Shown here: one piece after another, positions 1-6,842 of the stretch
Position numbering within the stretch: position 1 is the stretch's first letter
Layout: every line of letters begins with the position of its first letter
Virus record (IMG/VR): IMGVR_UViG_3300029994_000021
Coordinates: 1 to 23,161 of that record
Length of the DNA: 23,161 bases
Reading direction: 5' to 3' (one strand)
DNA from: a virus
Program-made: the position numbers and the translations under genes
The notes under the pieces: generated by a model
Told to the model about the DNA's origin: nothing
The model's input: only the letters and a program-made list of their open reading frames with translations
Database searches by the model: none

Positions 1-2
1 CT

Positions 3-50
3 GATAAGCACGGGGTTGAGTTTCGTATTCGGGCAGAAATAGCGAGATAA
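3..50 (+). CDS. C-terminal end of an upstream gene (partial)
   Basis: An open frame enters from the left edge and ends at a TAA at 48-50. It gives the tail DKHGVEFRIRAEIAR. The charged, protein-like composition suggests the 3' end of a real gene, but only 15 residues are visible and no function can be assigned. The other two forward frames are closed by stops at 2-4 and 40-42. In P22-type genomes the genes before the terminase often belong to lysis or late regulation, so this could be one of those. That is inference from position only. Confidence 0.35.
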   Translation, partial: DKHGVEFRIRAEIAR

Positions 51-70
51 CCAAGGCCGAACCTGGCCAT

Positions 71-160
71 ATGAAGCCTGAGAAGTTGGCTGCTTGCAAA
101 TTGTCCACGGCGATCCGTGGTGAGCTGGCGAGGTACAGGCAAACGGGCGGCGCTGAGTAG
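71..160 (+). CDS. possible 29-aa small protein
   Basis: An ATG at 71 opens a 29-residue frame ending with TAG at 158-160. The product starts MKPEKLAACK and is basic, with no membrane segment. It begins 20 nt after the stop of the upstream partial gene. The ribosome binding site is weak (AAGG about 16 nt before the ATG). It may be a small phage gene or chance. Nothing in it is recognisable. The 77 nt from its stop to the hydrolase gene contain only a GC-rich leader with a GGGGAGA ribosome binding site at the end. Confidence 0.25.
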   Translation: MKPEKLAACKLSTAIRGELARYRQTGGAE

Positions 161-237
161 CAAAAGTATCCCCACTGACCAAGACCTGTCATTGGGGCCC
201 CGAGCGAAAGGCGCCGCCGGCGTGTTGGGGAGACGTA

Positions 238-678
238 ATGCGGATTCAAGATCAGTTCATGCTGGCGCTGACGGTGTGGCGTGAGAACCGCGGTGGCGGG
301 ATATCGGGAATGCAGAGCGTGGCGAACGTGATCGCGAATCGCGCGGCGCGGCGCAACACGGATGCTTATACGGAATGCGTGCGGCCGCTTCAGTTCTCGA
401 GCATCACCGCCAAGGGCGATCCAGAGTTATCGTTCTGGCCGAACGATGAAGATCCGCAATGGCAGGCGGCGCTGGGGATCGCTGGTCAGGCCGCGGTGGG
501 GGCGCTCGAAGATATCACGCACGGGGCCACGCTCTACTATGCGCCTCTTGGCCAGGCGTGGAAAGCTCGACTGAAGCTGCCGGATGGAGCGGTGGTCAAG
601 TTCCCGGACGATTGGGATGCGAGCGCGGTTGAGTATGCGGGGACGATCGCGAGTCAGCTGTTCTTTAGACAACGGTGA
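238..678 (+). CDS. SleB-type cell wall hydrolase (probable endolysin)
   Basis: This 146-aa protein resembles the Hydrolase_2/SleB family, which cleaves peptidoglycan. Residues 9-31 carry the family signature: LALTVWRENRGG, then GMQSVANVIANRA. The putative catalytic glutamate is E16 in the W-x-E context. It is followed by the Y..CV.P.QFSS block that closes the active site. There is no signal peptide, so a phage enzyme of this type would need a holin or another export route to reach the wall. It is preceded by GGGGAGA, 6 nt upstream of the ATG. Its position directly before the terminase genes matches the lysis-then-packaging order of P22, which supports a role as endolysin. No holin or spanin is visible beside it. 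Family assignment is firm; the role in lysis is inferred. Confidence 0.82.
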   Translation: MRIQDQFMLALTVWRENRGGGISGMQSVANVIANRAARRNTDAYTECVRPLQFSSITAKGDPELSFWPNDEDPQWQAALGIAGQAAVGALEDITHGATLYYAPLGQAWKARLKLPDGAVVKFPDDWDASAVEYAGTIASQLFFRQR

Positions 679-935
679 TGGAAGAGGACGAAGCTGCGGC
701 CGAAGTAGCGGCGATGCAGTTTGCGGGCGGGATCTCGATCGCGCGTGTCGCTGAGTTGTGGGAGAGAGACGTGGAGTGGGTTGAGGGAGCGATCCGGCGG
801 GCGTTGCTTGAATCGATCCCTCGCAGGGATGGCGGAACGAAGCTATCGCGAACTGAGGCGCGAGCGATGCGGCATTGCATGGAGCAGCCGGTCGAAAGCG
901 TCCAGGGGCAACTGGAGTTTAAGGAGGTCGCATGA
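678..935 (+). CDS. small helical protein, possible helix-turn-helix
   Basis: This 85-aa protein starts at the ATG overlapping the hydrolase stop (TGATG at 676-680). A GTG at 675 would add one residue. The N-terminus is acidic. The middle, GISIARVAELWERDVEWVEG, has the spacing of a helix-turn-helix (helix, short turn, then a W-rich second helix), followed by a basic stretch RRDGGTKLSRTEARAMR. That suggests a small DNA-binding protein, perhaps a packaging or late-gene accessory factor. It overlaps the next gene, the small terminase, by ATGA. I do not recognise a named family. It is probably expressed from the same transcript as its neighbours. Confidence 0.6.
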   Translation: MEEDEAAAEVAAMQFAGGISIARVAELWERDVEWVEGAIRRALLESIPRRDGGTKLSRTEARAMRHCMEQPVESVQGQLEFKEVA

Positions 936-1468
936 GCGGAAAACTAACTCCAAAGCAGGCGATCTTTGTTGCCGAGTATCAGATCGATTTCAATGCGACG
1001 CGAGCTGCTCGCGCAGCGGGATTTGAGGCATCGAGCGCTCATGTAACGGGCGCTCGATTGCTCAAGAATGCTAAGGTGGCCGCGGCGATTTCCGATGGAC
1101 AGGCGCGACGCGCTGAAAAGCTGGGTTTCACCGCTGAACGCTGGGATCGCGAGCTGGCGAAGTTGGCTAACTTCGATCCGGGAAAGCTGTATGACGAGTA
1201 TGGCGAGCGAATTCCGGTGCACAGACTCGATCCGGATACACGGGCCGCGGTGGCGGTGGTGGAGGACGAGGTAGAGGATGGGCCTGGCCGGGTGCGCGTG
1301 GTGAAGCAGCGGGTGAAGATGGCCGACAAGCTGCGGGCACTCGAGATGCAGGGCAAGCGGCAGGGTCTGTTTGGAGACGGCGGTGCGTTCAGCGCGACGG
1401 TGACGCCTGGGCCTGGAGGGTTGCCTGCTGACTCGGAAATCAAGATCGTGCTTGTGCGTCCGGCATGA
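932..1468 (+). CDS. terS: terminase small subunit
   Basis: This 178-aa protein matches the Terminase_2 family. Residues 5-60 carry the hallmark LTPKQAIFVAEYQIDFNATR, followed by AARAAGF and the G.RLLKN..V...I block. These form the N-terminal DNA-binding helical domain that recognises the packaging site. A middle region around 80-130 (AERWDRELAKLANFDP and AVVEDEV) is typical of the central oligomerisation part. The C-terminal tail is probably what contacts the large subunit. Length is close to P22 gp3 (162 aa). It overlaps its neighbours by ATGA at both ends (932-935 and 1465-1468), so translation is likely coupled to the large subunit. Confidence 0.9.
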   Translation: MSGKLTPKQAIFVAEYQIDFNATRAARAAGFEASSAHVTGARLLKNAKVAAAISDGQARRAEKLGFTAERWDRELAKLANFDPGKLYDEYGERIPVHRLDPDTRAAVAVVEDEVEDGPGRVRVVKQRVKMADKLRALEMQGKRQGLFGDGGAFSATVTPGPGGLPADSEIKIVLVRPA

Positions 1469-2727
1469 TCATCGAGATTCCGGAAAAGGCGGGGGTTCTG
1501 TTTGAGCCTGCGCGGTTCAAGTTTTTCTGGGGCGGACGGGCAGGGATCAAGAGTTGGAGCTTTGCGCGGGCGCTGCTGGCGATGGCCAGGTCTCGGACGC
1601 TGCGCATTGCCTGCGCGCGCGAGACCATGAAGTCGATCGACGACAGCGTCCATCAATTGCTGCAAGACCAGATTCTGGCGATGGGGATGGGCGATTTCTT
1701 CCATCCGCAGAAGAAGATCATTCGCGGTTTGAATGGATCGACCTTTACGTACCACGGTCTGCGTGACCGTAGCGTGCATAACATCAAGTCGCTCGAGAGC
1801 GTGGACATCCTTTGGATGGAAGAAGCGCAGAACGTCTCGAAGAAGTCGTGGAATATCGTCATCCCCACGATTCGCAAGCCGGGCTCAGAGATATGGGCGA
1901 GCTTTAACCCGGAGCTGGAGTCGGACGAGACTTATCAGCGCTGCGTAGCGCATCCGCCGCAAGGCGCGGTGGTGGTGAAGACGAGTTACCGGGACAACCC
2001 GTATTTATCCGATGAAATACGGCAGGACATGGCCGACTTGAAAGCGAGAGATCCGGAGGAGTTTGAACACGTCTACGAGGGCGTGTGCAGGCCTGCGGTG
2101 ACGGGCGCGGTTTACAAGGAACAGTTGATTGCTGCCGAGAAAGAGGGGCGCATCACGCGCGTGCCGTACGATGCTTCGCGGCCGGTGGATACGTTCTGGG
2201 ATCTGGGGTTTGGCGACAACACGTCGATCTGGTTTGCGCAGAGCATCGGGTTTGAGTTCCGGCTGATCGACTTCGTCTCCGACTCGCTTAAGGATGTGGG
2301 CCATTACCTCGGCGAGATGGGCAAGCGCCCGTACAACTACGGCACAGCTTATCTTCCTCACGATGCGCGGGCGAAGACGCTGGCAGCGGGTGGGCGCAGC
2401 GTGCAGCAGTTGGTGGAGGCGGGTGGCTACAAGGTGCGCATTGCGCCGAGCCTGAGCATTGTGGACGTAATGGCGGCGGTACGCACGATCTTCAATCGCT
2501 GCTGGTTTGACGCGGAGAAGTGCGCTGAGGGCGTCCAGGCGCTGAAGCACTATCGCTATGAATTCGATGAGGCGCTGGGAACGTTCAAGCGCGAACCGCT
2601 GCATGACTGGGCATCGCATCCGGCGGATGCCTTCCGTATGTTCGCGGTGGTGATTCGCGAGCCGGTACGGGAAAAGGCCCGCGTTGAAGCGCAAACGCCA
2701 CCTGTGAGGGTGGGGGTATGGAGCTGA
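1465..2727 (+). CDS. terL: terminase large subunit (ATPase-nuclease)
   Basis: This 420-aa protein is the DNA-packaging motor. Residues 23-30 form an unusual Walker A, GGRAGIKS, with Ile where glycine usually precedes the lysine (K29). Walker B is ILWMEEA at 115-121, with E119/E120 as the acidic pair. The coupling motif is SFNPE at 146-150. The C-terminal RNase H-like nuclease has its acidic residues at D246 (FWDLG), D300 (LPHDA) and D388 (SHPADAFRMF). It is shorter than P22 gp2 (499 aa) and resembles the PBSX/Terminase_3-like group. It starts at an ATGA overlap with the small subunit and ends inside the start region of the next small gene. Function is certain; the Walker A variant is noted under findings. 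Confidence 0.95.
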   Translation: MIIEIPEKAGVLFEPARFKFFWGGRAGIKSWSFARALLAMARSRTLRIACARETMKSIDDSVHQLLQDQILAMGMGDFFHPQKKIIRGLNGSTFTYHGLRDRSVHNIKSLESVDILWMEEAQNVSKKSWNIVIPTIRKPGSEIWASFNPELESDETYQRCVAHPPQGAVVVKTSYRDNPYLSDEIRQDMADLKARDPEEFEHVYEGVCRPAVTGAVYKEQLIAAEKEGRITRVPYDASRPVDTFWDLGFGDNTSIWFAQSIGFEFRLIDFVSDSLKDVGHYLGEMGKRPYNYGTAYLPHDARAKTLAAGGRSVQQLVEAGGYKVRIAPSLSIVDVMAAVRTIFNRCWFDAEKCAEGVQALKHYRYEFDEALGTFKREPLHDWASHPADAFRMFAVVIREPVREKARVEAQTPPVRVGVWS

Positions 2728-2942
2728 GCATGACGAACGAGCAACTTGACAACTGGTTTAGCTATCATTCGCCCTCTTTGGATGATCTGCATAGATACCA
2801 GGAGATACGCGAAGCAGCGCGGACGTTTGCGCGGACCATCAACCTTCTTGTTCCTGAAAGCGCCGACAAGACTGCGGCGATGCGCAAACTCCGTGAGTGC
2901 GTTATGACGGCTAACGCTGCAGTCGCGTGTGGGGGGAAGTGA
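2718..2942 (+). CDS. acb2: Acb2/Tad1 hairpin-domain protein, predicted cyclic-nucleotide sponge
   Basis: This 74-aa protein has the pattern of the Acb2/Tad1 hairpin family: FSYHSP near residue 14, RYQEIREAA at 26-34, then PESADKTAAMRKLRE and VMTANAAVA at the C-terminus. Known members form small helical-hairpin oligomers that bind CBASS cyclic oligonucleotides, and in Tad1 also Thoeris signals, so the immune effector is not activated. From memory, Tyr11 and Lys26 of Acb2 contact ligand. Here Y16 and R31 have the same 15-residue spacing. The ATG at 2718 has GAGGG 7 nt upstream. An ATG at 2730 preceded by GGAG is an equally good start and gives 70 aa. The gene overlaps terL by 10 nt and the next gene by TGATG. 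Family is recognised from sequence pattern only; ligand and target defence are inferred. Confidence 0.75.
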   Translation: MELSMTNEQLDNWFSYHSPSLDDLHRYQEIREAARTFARTINLLVPESADKTAAMRKLRECVMTANAAVACGGK

Positions 2943-3145
2943 TGTCAAAGCTGAAAGCGGAGACGCGGAACAATCTGCCGGCGAGCAAGTTTGGCTTGCC
3001 GGGCGCGCGCAAGTATCCGATGCCGGACAAGGCGCATGCGGCGGATGCGAAGGGGCGCGCGACGCAGCAGGTGAAGCAGGGCAGTCTGAGTGAGTCGGCC
3101 GCGGCGCGGATCAGGGCGAAGGCCAACCGAATGTTGGGAGAGTGA
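2942..3145 (+). CDS. small basic phage protein (LPxSxFG...YPMPD motif)
   Basis: This 67-aa protein begins at the ATG overlapping the previous stop (TGATG, 2940-2944). A GTG at 2927 would extend it by five residues but has no advantage. The sequence has a basic start, then NLPASKFGLPG, RKYPMPDKAHA, and a helical RIRAKANRML near the end. The P-A-S-x-F-G...Y-P-M-P-D pattern recurs in small phage proteins of unknown role, often near structural genes. It has no signal peptide, membrane segment or cysteine. It lies in a coupled string of small genes between terL and portal. No function can be assigned. Confidence 0.65.
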   Translation: MSKLKAETRNNLPASKFGLPGARKYPMPDKAHAADAKGRATQQVKQGSLSESAAARIRAKANRMLGE

Positions 3146-3149
3146 AGCG

Positions 3150-3467
3150 ATGAACCAATCCGAAGTGATGGACGTAAACGCGAAGTCGCGGGAGAAGAAG
3201 AAGGAGTTTCAACTGCATCATGTGGAGATCCACCCGGAGCGCGACGTGAAGGGAAACGTCGTGAAGGGCGGCGGCCACACGGTGCATACGATCATGCAGG
3301 AGAAGGGCGAGGAGTATGGCCGCCGGCGCGAGGCGGAGAAGCCCTTTAGCGCGGGCGAGCATGAAGAGATGCTGGCGCATGTGGCGAACGAGTTGAAGCT
3401 GCCGCAGCCCAAAGGTGGAGACGGCGACGCGGATGACGCGGACAGCGCGGCTGGGGCGGCGAACTGA
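3150..3467 (+). CDS. hypothetical charged protein
   Basis: The start is placed at the ATG at 3150, which follows GGGAGAG by about 7 nt and lies 4 nt after the upstream stop; this gives 105 aa. The frame is open upstream but only through the neighbouring gene. The product is highly charged: a KSREKKKEF stretch, a histidine-rich HHVEIHPERDVKG, then KGGGHTVHTIMQEKGEEY, and an acidic tail rich in D, G and A. The middle looks like a compact domain and the last 20 residues look disordered. I do not recognise it. It may be a small virion or accessory protein judging from its place just before the portal block. Confidence 0.6.
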   Translation: MNQSEVMDVNAKSREKKKEFQLHHVEIHPERDVKGNVVKGGGHTVHTIMQEKGEEYGRRREAEKPFSAGEHEEMLAHVANELKLPQPKGGDGDADDADSAAGAAN

Positions 3468-3625
3468 TGGCGTGGACACCACCGATGATTCATGCGCTGC
3501 TACTGCGCACGCCTGCGCCAAAGCCCGCGACGCCGCTGCGCGTGCCCATGGCGAACCGGCCGGCGCGCAGCCCTTCCCCGCGCGGCGTGAGTGCCGAGAC
3601 GGGCAGCGGCTACAAGAGAGGTTGA
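3467..3625 (+). CDS. small proline-rich protein
   Basis: A 52-aa frame starts at an ATG that overlaps the previous stop (TGATG, 3465-3469). It ends at TGA 3623-3625, six nt before the next start, so it fits the tight gene packing exactly. The product is rich in Pro, Ala and Arg (for example LLLRTPAPKPATPLRVP) and ends in GSGYKRG. A longer frame across the same bases (3415-3642) lacks such a fit and gives an Arg/Ala-rich shadow sequence, so this frame is preferred. No domain is visible. The composition is what GC-rich DNA can produce by chance, so confidence is moderate. Confidence 0.45.
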   Translation: MAWTPPMIHALLLRTPAPKPATPLRVPMANRPARSPSPRGVSAETGSGYKRG

Positions 3626-3631
3626 GCCGAT

Positions 3632-3838
3632 ATGGCAATTGACATGGTTCCCGTAGACTCGTCAGCTATCAAGGCCGTAGGGCATGATCCATCCACAAAC
3701 ACCATCCATGTTGAGTTTCACTCTGGTGGGAAGCATCCTTTCGGACCATTCACGAAGACAGAGTTTGAGCGGTTCCGCAATGCGGATTCGATCGGCCAAC
3801 ATTTTCACGCGAACATCCGCAAAAAGGCAATCAAGTGA
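3632..3838 (+). CDS. KTSC-domain protein
   Basis: This 68-aa protein is almost entirely one KTSC domain. It shows VDSSAIKAVGHD, TNTIHVEFHSGGK, F.KTEFERF, then ADSIGQHFHANIR, matching the family's pattern of two to three strands and a helix. The domain is known from the C-terminus of some lysyl-tRNA synthetases and as stand-alone small phage and bacterial proteins; its biochemical role is not established. GAGAGG lies about 10 nt upstream of the ATG. Its stop overlaps a GTG start of the following gene (GTGA, 3835-3838). It sits in the small-gene string before the portal. Confidence 0.75.
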   Translation: MAIDMVPVDSSAIKAVGHDPSTNTIHVEFHSGGKHPFGPFTKTEFERFRNADSIGQHFHANIRKKAIK

Positions 3839-4365
3839 TCCAAGACGAGAAGCGGCAACTTGAGAACGAACTGACGGTGATGGGGCTGCCGGGGCTGGAC
3901 GATCCGGCACTGGTGCAGGTGATGGCCGACATTGTGAACGGATACCCGATGCCGGCGGAACGCGTCGGCTTTTTCTGCGACATGCTGAACGAGTGCGAGG
4001 GCGCGCGGCGGCGGGAGATGTATGAGGCGATGCGGCCGCGGCTGGCTTTCGACGTTCCGTCGCTCGATGCGTGCGAGGCGCAGATCGCGGCGAAGGCGGA
4101 GCGCATGATTCGGCCGAAGGGATTGCATGCACCGTTGAAGGATGACGGCCTGGTCGAGCGAACCGTCGAGCTCGAGTGTGGCGGCTGTGGGAACACGGAG
4201 CTGTTCACGGGGCTGACCACGGCGGATGCGGTGTTGCAAGCGCGGAAAGCGGGCTGGGGACGTGGGTCCAAGCAGGGTCTGGAGTACTGCGTAAACTGCC
4301 GGCTGGTAACGATGCCGGTGAAGGTGTTTGGCAGCTCGTTCACGAAGAGGCTTGCGCATGTCTAA
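3835..4365 (+). CDS. hypothetical protein with C-terminal zinc ribbon
   Basis: This 176-aa protein starts with GTG at 3835, overlapping the KTSC gene stop. The N-terminal 100 residues are mostly helical and acidic (PALVQVMADIVNGYPMP, RREMYEAMRPRL). The C-terminal part has two CxxC pairs: C115/C118 in ECGGCGN and C152/C155 in YCVNC, about 33 residues apart. That is the layout of a zinc ribbon, suggesting nucleic-acid or protein binding. The stop lies inside the start of the portal gene, with the portal ribosome binding site GAAGAGG inside its last codons. The family is unknown to me. It is the last of the small genes between terL and portal. Confidence 0.65.
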   Translation: MIQDEKRQLENELTVMGLPGLDDPALVQVMADIVNGYPMPAERVGFFCDMLNECEGARRREMYEAMRPRLAFDVPSLDACEAQIAAKAERMIRPKGLHAPLKDDGLVERTVELECGGCGNTELFTGLTTADAVLQARKAGWGRGSKQGLEYCVNCRLVTMPVKVFGSSFTKRLAHV

Positions 4366-6469
4366 AGACAGCGAGAACGGCCAGGCGAACAAGGGCGCGG
4401 ACGAGGCGCTGCTTAAGGAGTTGCGGGAGGACTTTGCGTATGCGAAGTCTTACTGGCGGGAGAATTACGAAGAGGCGGAGAAGGACATGGATTGCGTCCT
4501 GTGCGTTCCGCCTGAGGACTTCCGCAATGACCGCGCGGGGCGTCCGTGCCTGTGGCCTGACGAAGTCTCGCAGTACGTGAACCAGACCAACAACAACCTA
4601 CGCCAGACCAAGCGCGCGATCAAGGTTTCACCGCGCAGCGAGGACGCGAAGGACGAGGACGCCGAGCACCGGCAGGCGTACATCCAGGGGATCGAGTATG
4701 CGTCGAAGGCGCAGTCGATCTACGCGACGGCTTTTGAGAGCTGCGTGGAATGCGGCTTCGGCTACTGGCGCGTGCACCTGGTGGTGACGGGCAAGAACGG
4801 CGAGCAGGAGCCGCGGATTCGCCGTATTCCGAACTGGGCGACGGTGCTGCCCGATCCGGATGCGCGGGAATCTGACTTCTCCGACGCGAACATGTATTTC
4901 GTTACCGACTCGATGCGGCAATCGACCTTTGCGGCGCGCTATCCGAAGGCGAAGAAACGCAGCTTCGACGGCGCGGACATCGAAAAGGCTCCGGGGTGGC
5001 TCGATAGCGACAACATCACCGTGGCGGAGTGGTGGAAGCGGGAAGAGAGAGTCGGCGAAGATGGTGTGAAGCACCACACCGTTACGCAGCGCATCACGAA
5101 CGGCCTGGAGATCCTGGAGACGAACGAGTGGATCGGATCGTGGATCCCGATCATCGGGTGCTTTGGCCTCGAGAAGTACAAGCGCGCCGGCGGCACGTCA
5201 AAGCGCGTGTTTCTGTCGCTTGTGCGGCGGGCGCGTGGGTCGCAGCAGATGCTGGCCTATATTGCGTCGCAGGAGGCGGAAGAGTTTGGCATGGCTCCGC
5301 GCGCTCCGCTGCAGGGCTACAAGGGGCAGTTTGATTCGACGATGCATAAGTACCTGAATAAGGTGCCTCAGGCTTACGTCGAGTTCCTGATTCCCACGGA
5401 CTGGGAGCCGCAATGGGGTCCACCGCCGCTGCCAACGCGGCCGCAGTTTATCCCTAACGCGCAGGCCTATGAGATCGCCTTCGAACGGTGGCGGCGGTCG
5501 ATCCAGGCTTCGATGGGCGTGATGCCGCTGCCGACTTCAGCGCAGAGGCAGAACGAGAAGTCCGGAATTGCGCTGACGAAGATCCAGAGCCAGGAGTCGA
5601 TTGGCAGCTTTCACTTCACGGACAACTTTGTGCGTGCGCTGACGAACACGGGCATCCAGTTGAACGAGTTGATTACTGAGCTGGCGAAGCTCGATTCCCT
5701 TCCCTCGCAGGTGCTGGGCCTGGACCAGAAGGGGCAGGACACGACGCTGCATATCGCCCCGCAGGTTGCGCCCGAAGCGCAACAGGGATTAGGGGCAGGG
5801 GATCAGGGGTCAGAAGCTGCTGCAGATTCGCAGCATCTGCCGGAGGCGGACCTGTTCTTTGCGCATCGCGGGGAGTTTGAAGTGGCGATCTCGGACGGGC
5901 CGAGCGATATGTCGCAGCGTGACGAGGTTAGCGAGTTTGTGGACACGCTGCTGTCGACGCTTCCCTCTCTGGGGCTGCCGCCGCAACTGATGCAGCAGAT
6001 TATCGCGATCGCGATTCGCCTCAAGAATGTTGGCACGTATGGGGATGAGATCGCCGATCTGTTAGCACCTCCGAACCAGCAGGACATTCCGCCGCAGGCG
6101 CGGGCGATGGTGATGCAAGCGCAGTCGCAACTGCAGATGGCCATGGGCGAGATCCAGCAACTGAAGCTGGAGAAGCAGGGCAAGGTGGTGGAGATGCAGG
6201 GCCGGATGGCCCAGGCGGACAAGGACAACGAAACCAAGGTCCTGATCGCCGAGATCGAAACCAAGGCGCAGAACCTGCAGGAGCGCATGTCGGCATGGGA
6301 AGACATGATGAGCCAGTTCCACGAACAGGCTCACGAACAGGCCATGCAGGTGCAACAGACTCAGGCTGCCCAACAACAGCAAGCGCAAGCGGCAAGTCAG
6401 CAGGCCAGCCAGTCGGCGAGTCAGCCGCAGGCGGCGCAATCAACCACAGATGTGCAACCGAACGCTTAG
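4358..6469 (+). CDS. P22-type portal protein
   Basis: This 703-aa protein is the dodecameric portal at the capsid vertex, through which DNA is packaged and ejected. The start is the ATG at 4358, with GAAGAGG 7 nt upstream; an in-frame start at 4328 lies within the previous gene and is not used. The first 130 residues hold the QTNNNLRQTKRAIKVSP region typical of P22 gp1-like portals, followed by CVECGFGYWRVHL and IPNWATVLPDPDARE. The C-terminal 140 residues are a long Q/M-rich coiled coil (for example MQAQSQLQMAMGEIQQLKLE), as in the barrel of P22 gp1 (725 aa). Around residues 476-484 a G-rich DNA repeat is read through in frame (see findings). Confidence 0.92.
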   Translation: MSKDSENGQANKGADEALLKELREDFAYAKSYWRENYEEAEKDMDCVLCVPPEDFRNDRAGRPCLWPDEVSQYVNQTNNNLRQTKRAIKVSPRSEDAKDEDAEHRQAYIQGIEYASKAQSIYATAFESCVECGFGYWRVHLVVTGKNGEQEPRIRRIPNWATVLPDPDARESDFSDANMYFVTDSMRQSTFAARYPKAKKRSFDGADIEKAPGWLDSDNITVAEWWKREERVGEDGVKHHTVTQRITNGLEILETNEWIGSWIPIIGCFGLEKYKRAGGTSKRVFLSLVRRARGSQQMLAYIASQEAEEFGMAPRAPLQGYKGQFDSTMHKYLNKVPQAYVEFLIPTDWEPQWGPPPLPTRPQFIPNAQAYEIAFERWRRSIQASMGVMPLPTSAQRQNEKSGIALTKIQSQESIGSFHFTDNFVRALTNTGIQLNELITELAKLDSLPSQVLGLDQKGQDTTLHIAPQVAPEAQQGLGAGDQGSEAAADSQHLPEADLFFAHRGEFEVAISDGPSDMSQRDEVSEFVDTLLSTLPSLGLPPQLMQQIIAIAIRLKNVGTYGDEIADLLAPPNQQDIPPQARAMVMQAQSQLQMAMGEIQQLKLEKQGKVVEMQGRMAQADKDNETKVLIAEIETKAQNLQERMSAWEDMMSQFHEQAHEQAMQVQQTQAAQQQQAQAASQQASQSASQPQAAQSTTDVQPNA
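5785..5812 (+). repeat. G-rich repeat inside the portal gene (quadruplex motif)
   Basis: Four G-runs (5785-5787, 5792-5795, 5798-5801, 5806-5809) are separated by ATTA, CA and ATCA, followed by TCAG. This satisfies the standard quadruplex pattern on the + strand. The unit resembles GGGATTAGGGG / GGGATCAGGGG and reappears at 13111. It is read in frame as G-L-G-A-G-D-Q-G-S, in a linker before the last structured part of the portal. It looks like a copy of a dispersed repeat tolerated in a flexible loop. Confidence 0.7.
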
Positions 6470-6477
6470 GAGGCGTC

Positions 6478-6777
6478 ATGGATAACCCCGTGTATTCCCA
6501 GCTCTTTCAGAATCAGGAGCGGGCAGCCAAGGCACAGTATGCCGAGGCCGCAAAGGCAACGCGTGAAACCGCCGACAAGCCCATCTGTGGCATGGGCATG
6601 GCAACTGAGGCAGTCACCTCTAGACGGTCTCACACGCTGGCCGAGGAAGCCGAAAAGAATATGCGACATCACGCGGAGGCCCACGGCAGGCATTCGGCCG
6701 CGTATGAGTTTCTGAGCAGGCACCCGGAATTTGATGAGTTTGTGCGATTGGTCCGCTCGGGATCGATCCAGTTCTAA
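6478..6777 (+). CDS. small hypothetical phage protein
   Basis: This 99-aa protein has one of the best ribosome binding sites in the window, AGGAGG at 6468-6473, overlapping the portal stop codon, with the ATG at 6478. The first half is helical and Ala/Lys rich with a central ICGMGM; the second half has HAEAHGRHSAAYEFLSRHP followed by EFDEFVRLVRSGSI. The latter block is seen in small proteins next to portal genes in other podoviruses, but no function is known to me. The frame is open further upstream but only through the portal gene, so the later ATG is chosen. After it comes a 216-nt gap without an ordinary gene. Confidence 0.7.
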   Translation: MDNPVYSQLFQNQERAAKAQYAEAAKATRETADKPICGMGMATEAVTSRRSHTLAEEAEKNMRHHAEAHGRHSAAYEFLSRHPEFDEFVRLVRSGSIQF

Positions 6778-6781
6778 CGGG

Positions 6782-6842
6782 TTTGCGCGGCCAAGGAGGC
6801 CAATGCCTAGCAAGATGGGCAGACTCCGAGGAGCCGCGCAAA
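6782..6842 (+). other. 10-bp inverted repeat enclosing a Shine-Dalgarno (structured leader)
   Basis: TTTGCGCGGC at 6782-6791 pairs perfectly with GCCGCGCAAA at 6833-6842. Inside, GGAG 6795-6798 can pair with CTCC 6824-6827 and GCC 6805-6807 with GGC 6818-6820, forming a stacked three-part hairpin. The strong Shine-Dalgarno AAGGAGG (6793-6799) lies in the folded part, so the structure could hide or present the start of the short ORF at 6803. No T-tract follows, so a simple terminator is unlikely. Confidence 0.5.

Noticed and set aside
3415-3642. A 75-codon frame between the charged protein and the KTSC gene
   Set aside because: It overlaps the preceding gene by 53 nt and the next start by 11 nt, and its product is Arg/Ala/Thr-rich. 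The frame starting at 3467 fits the stop/start packing better.
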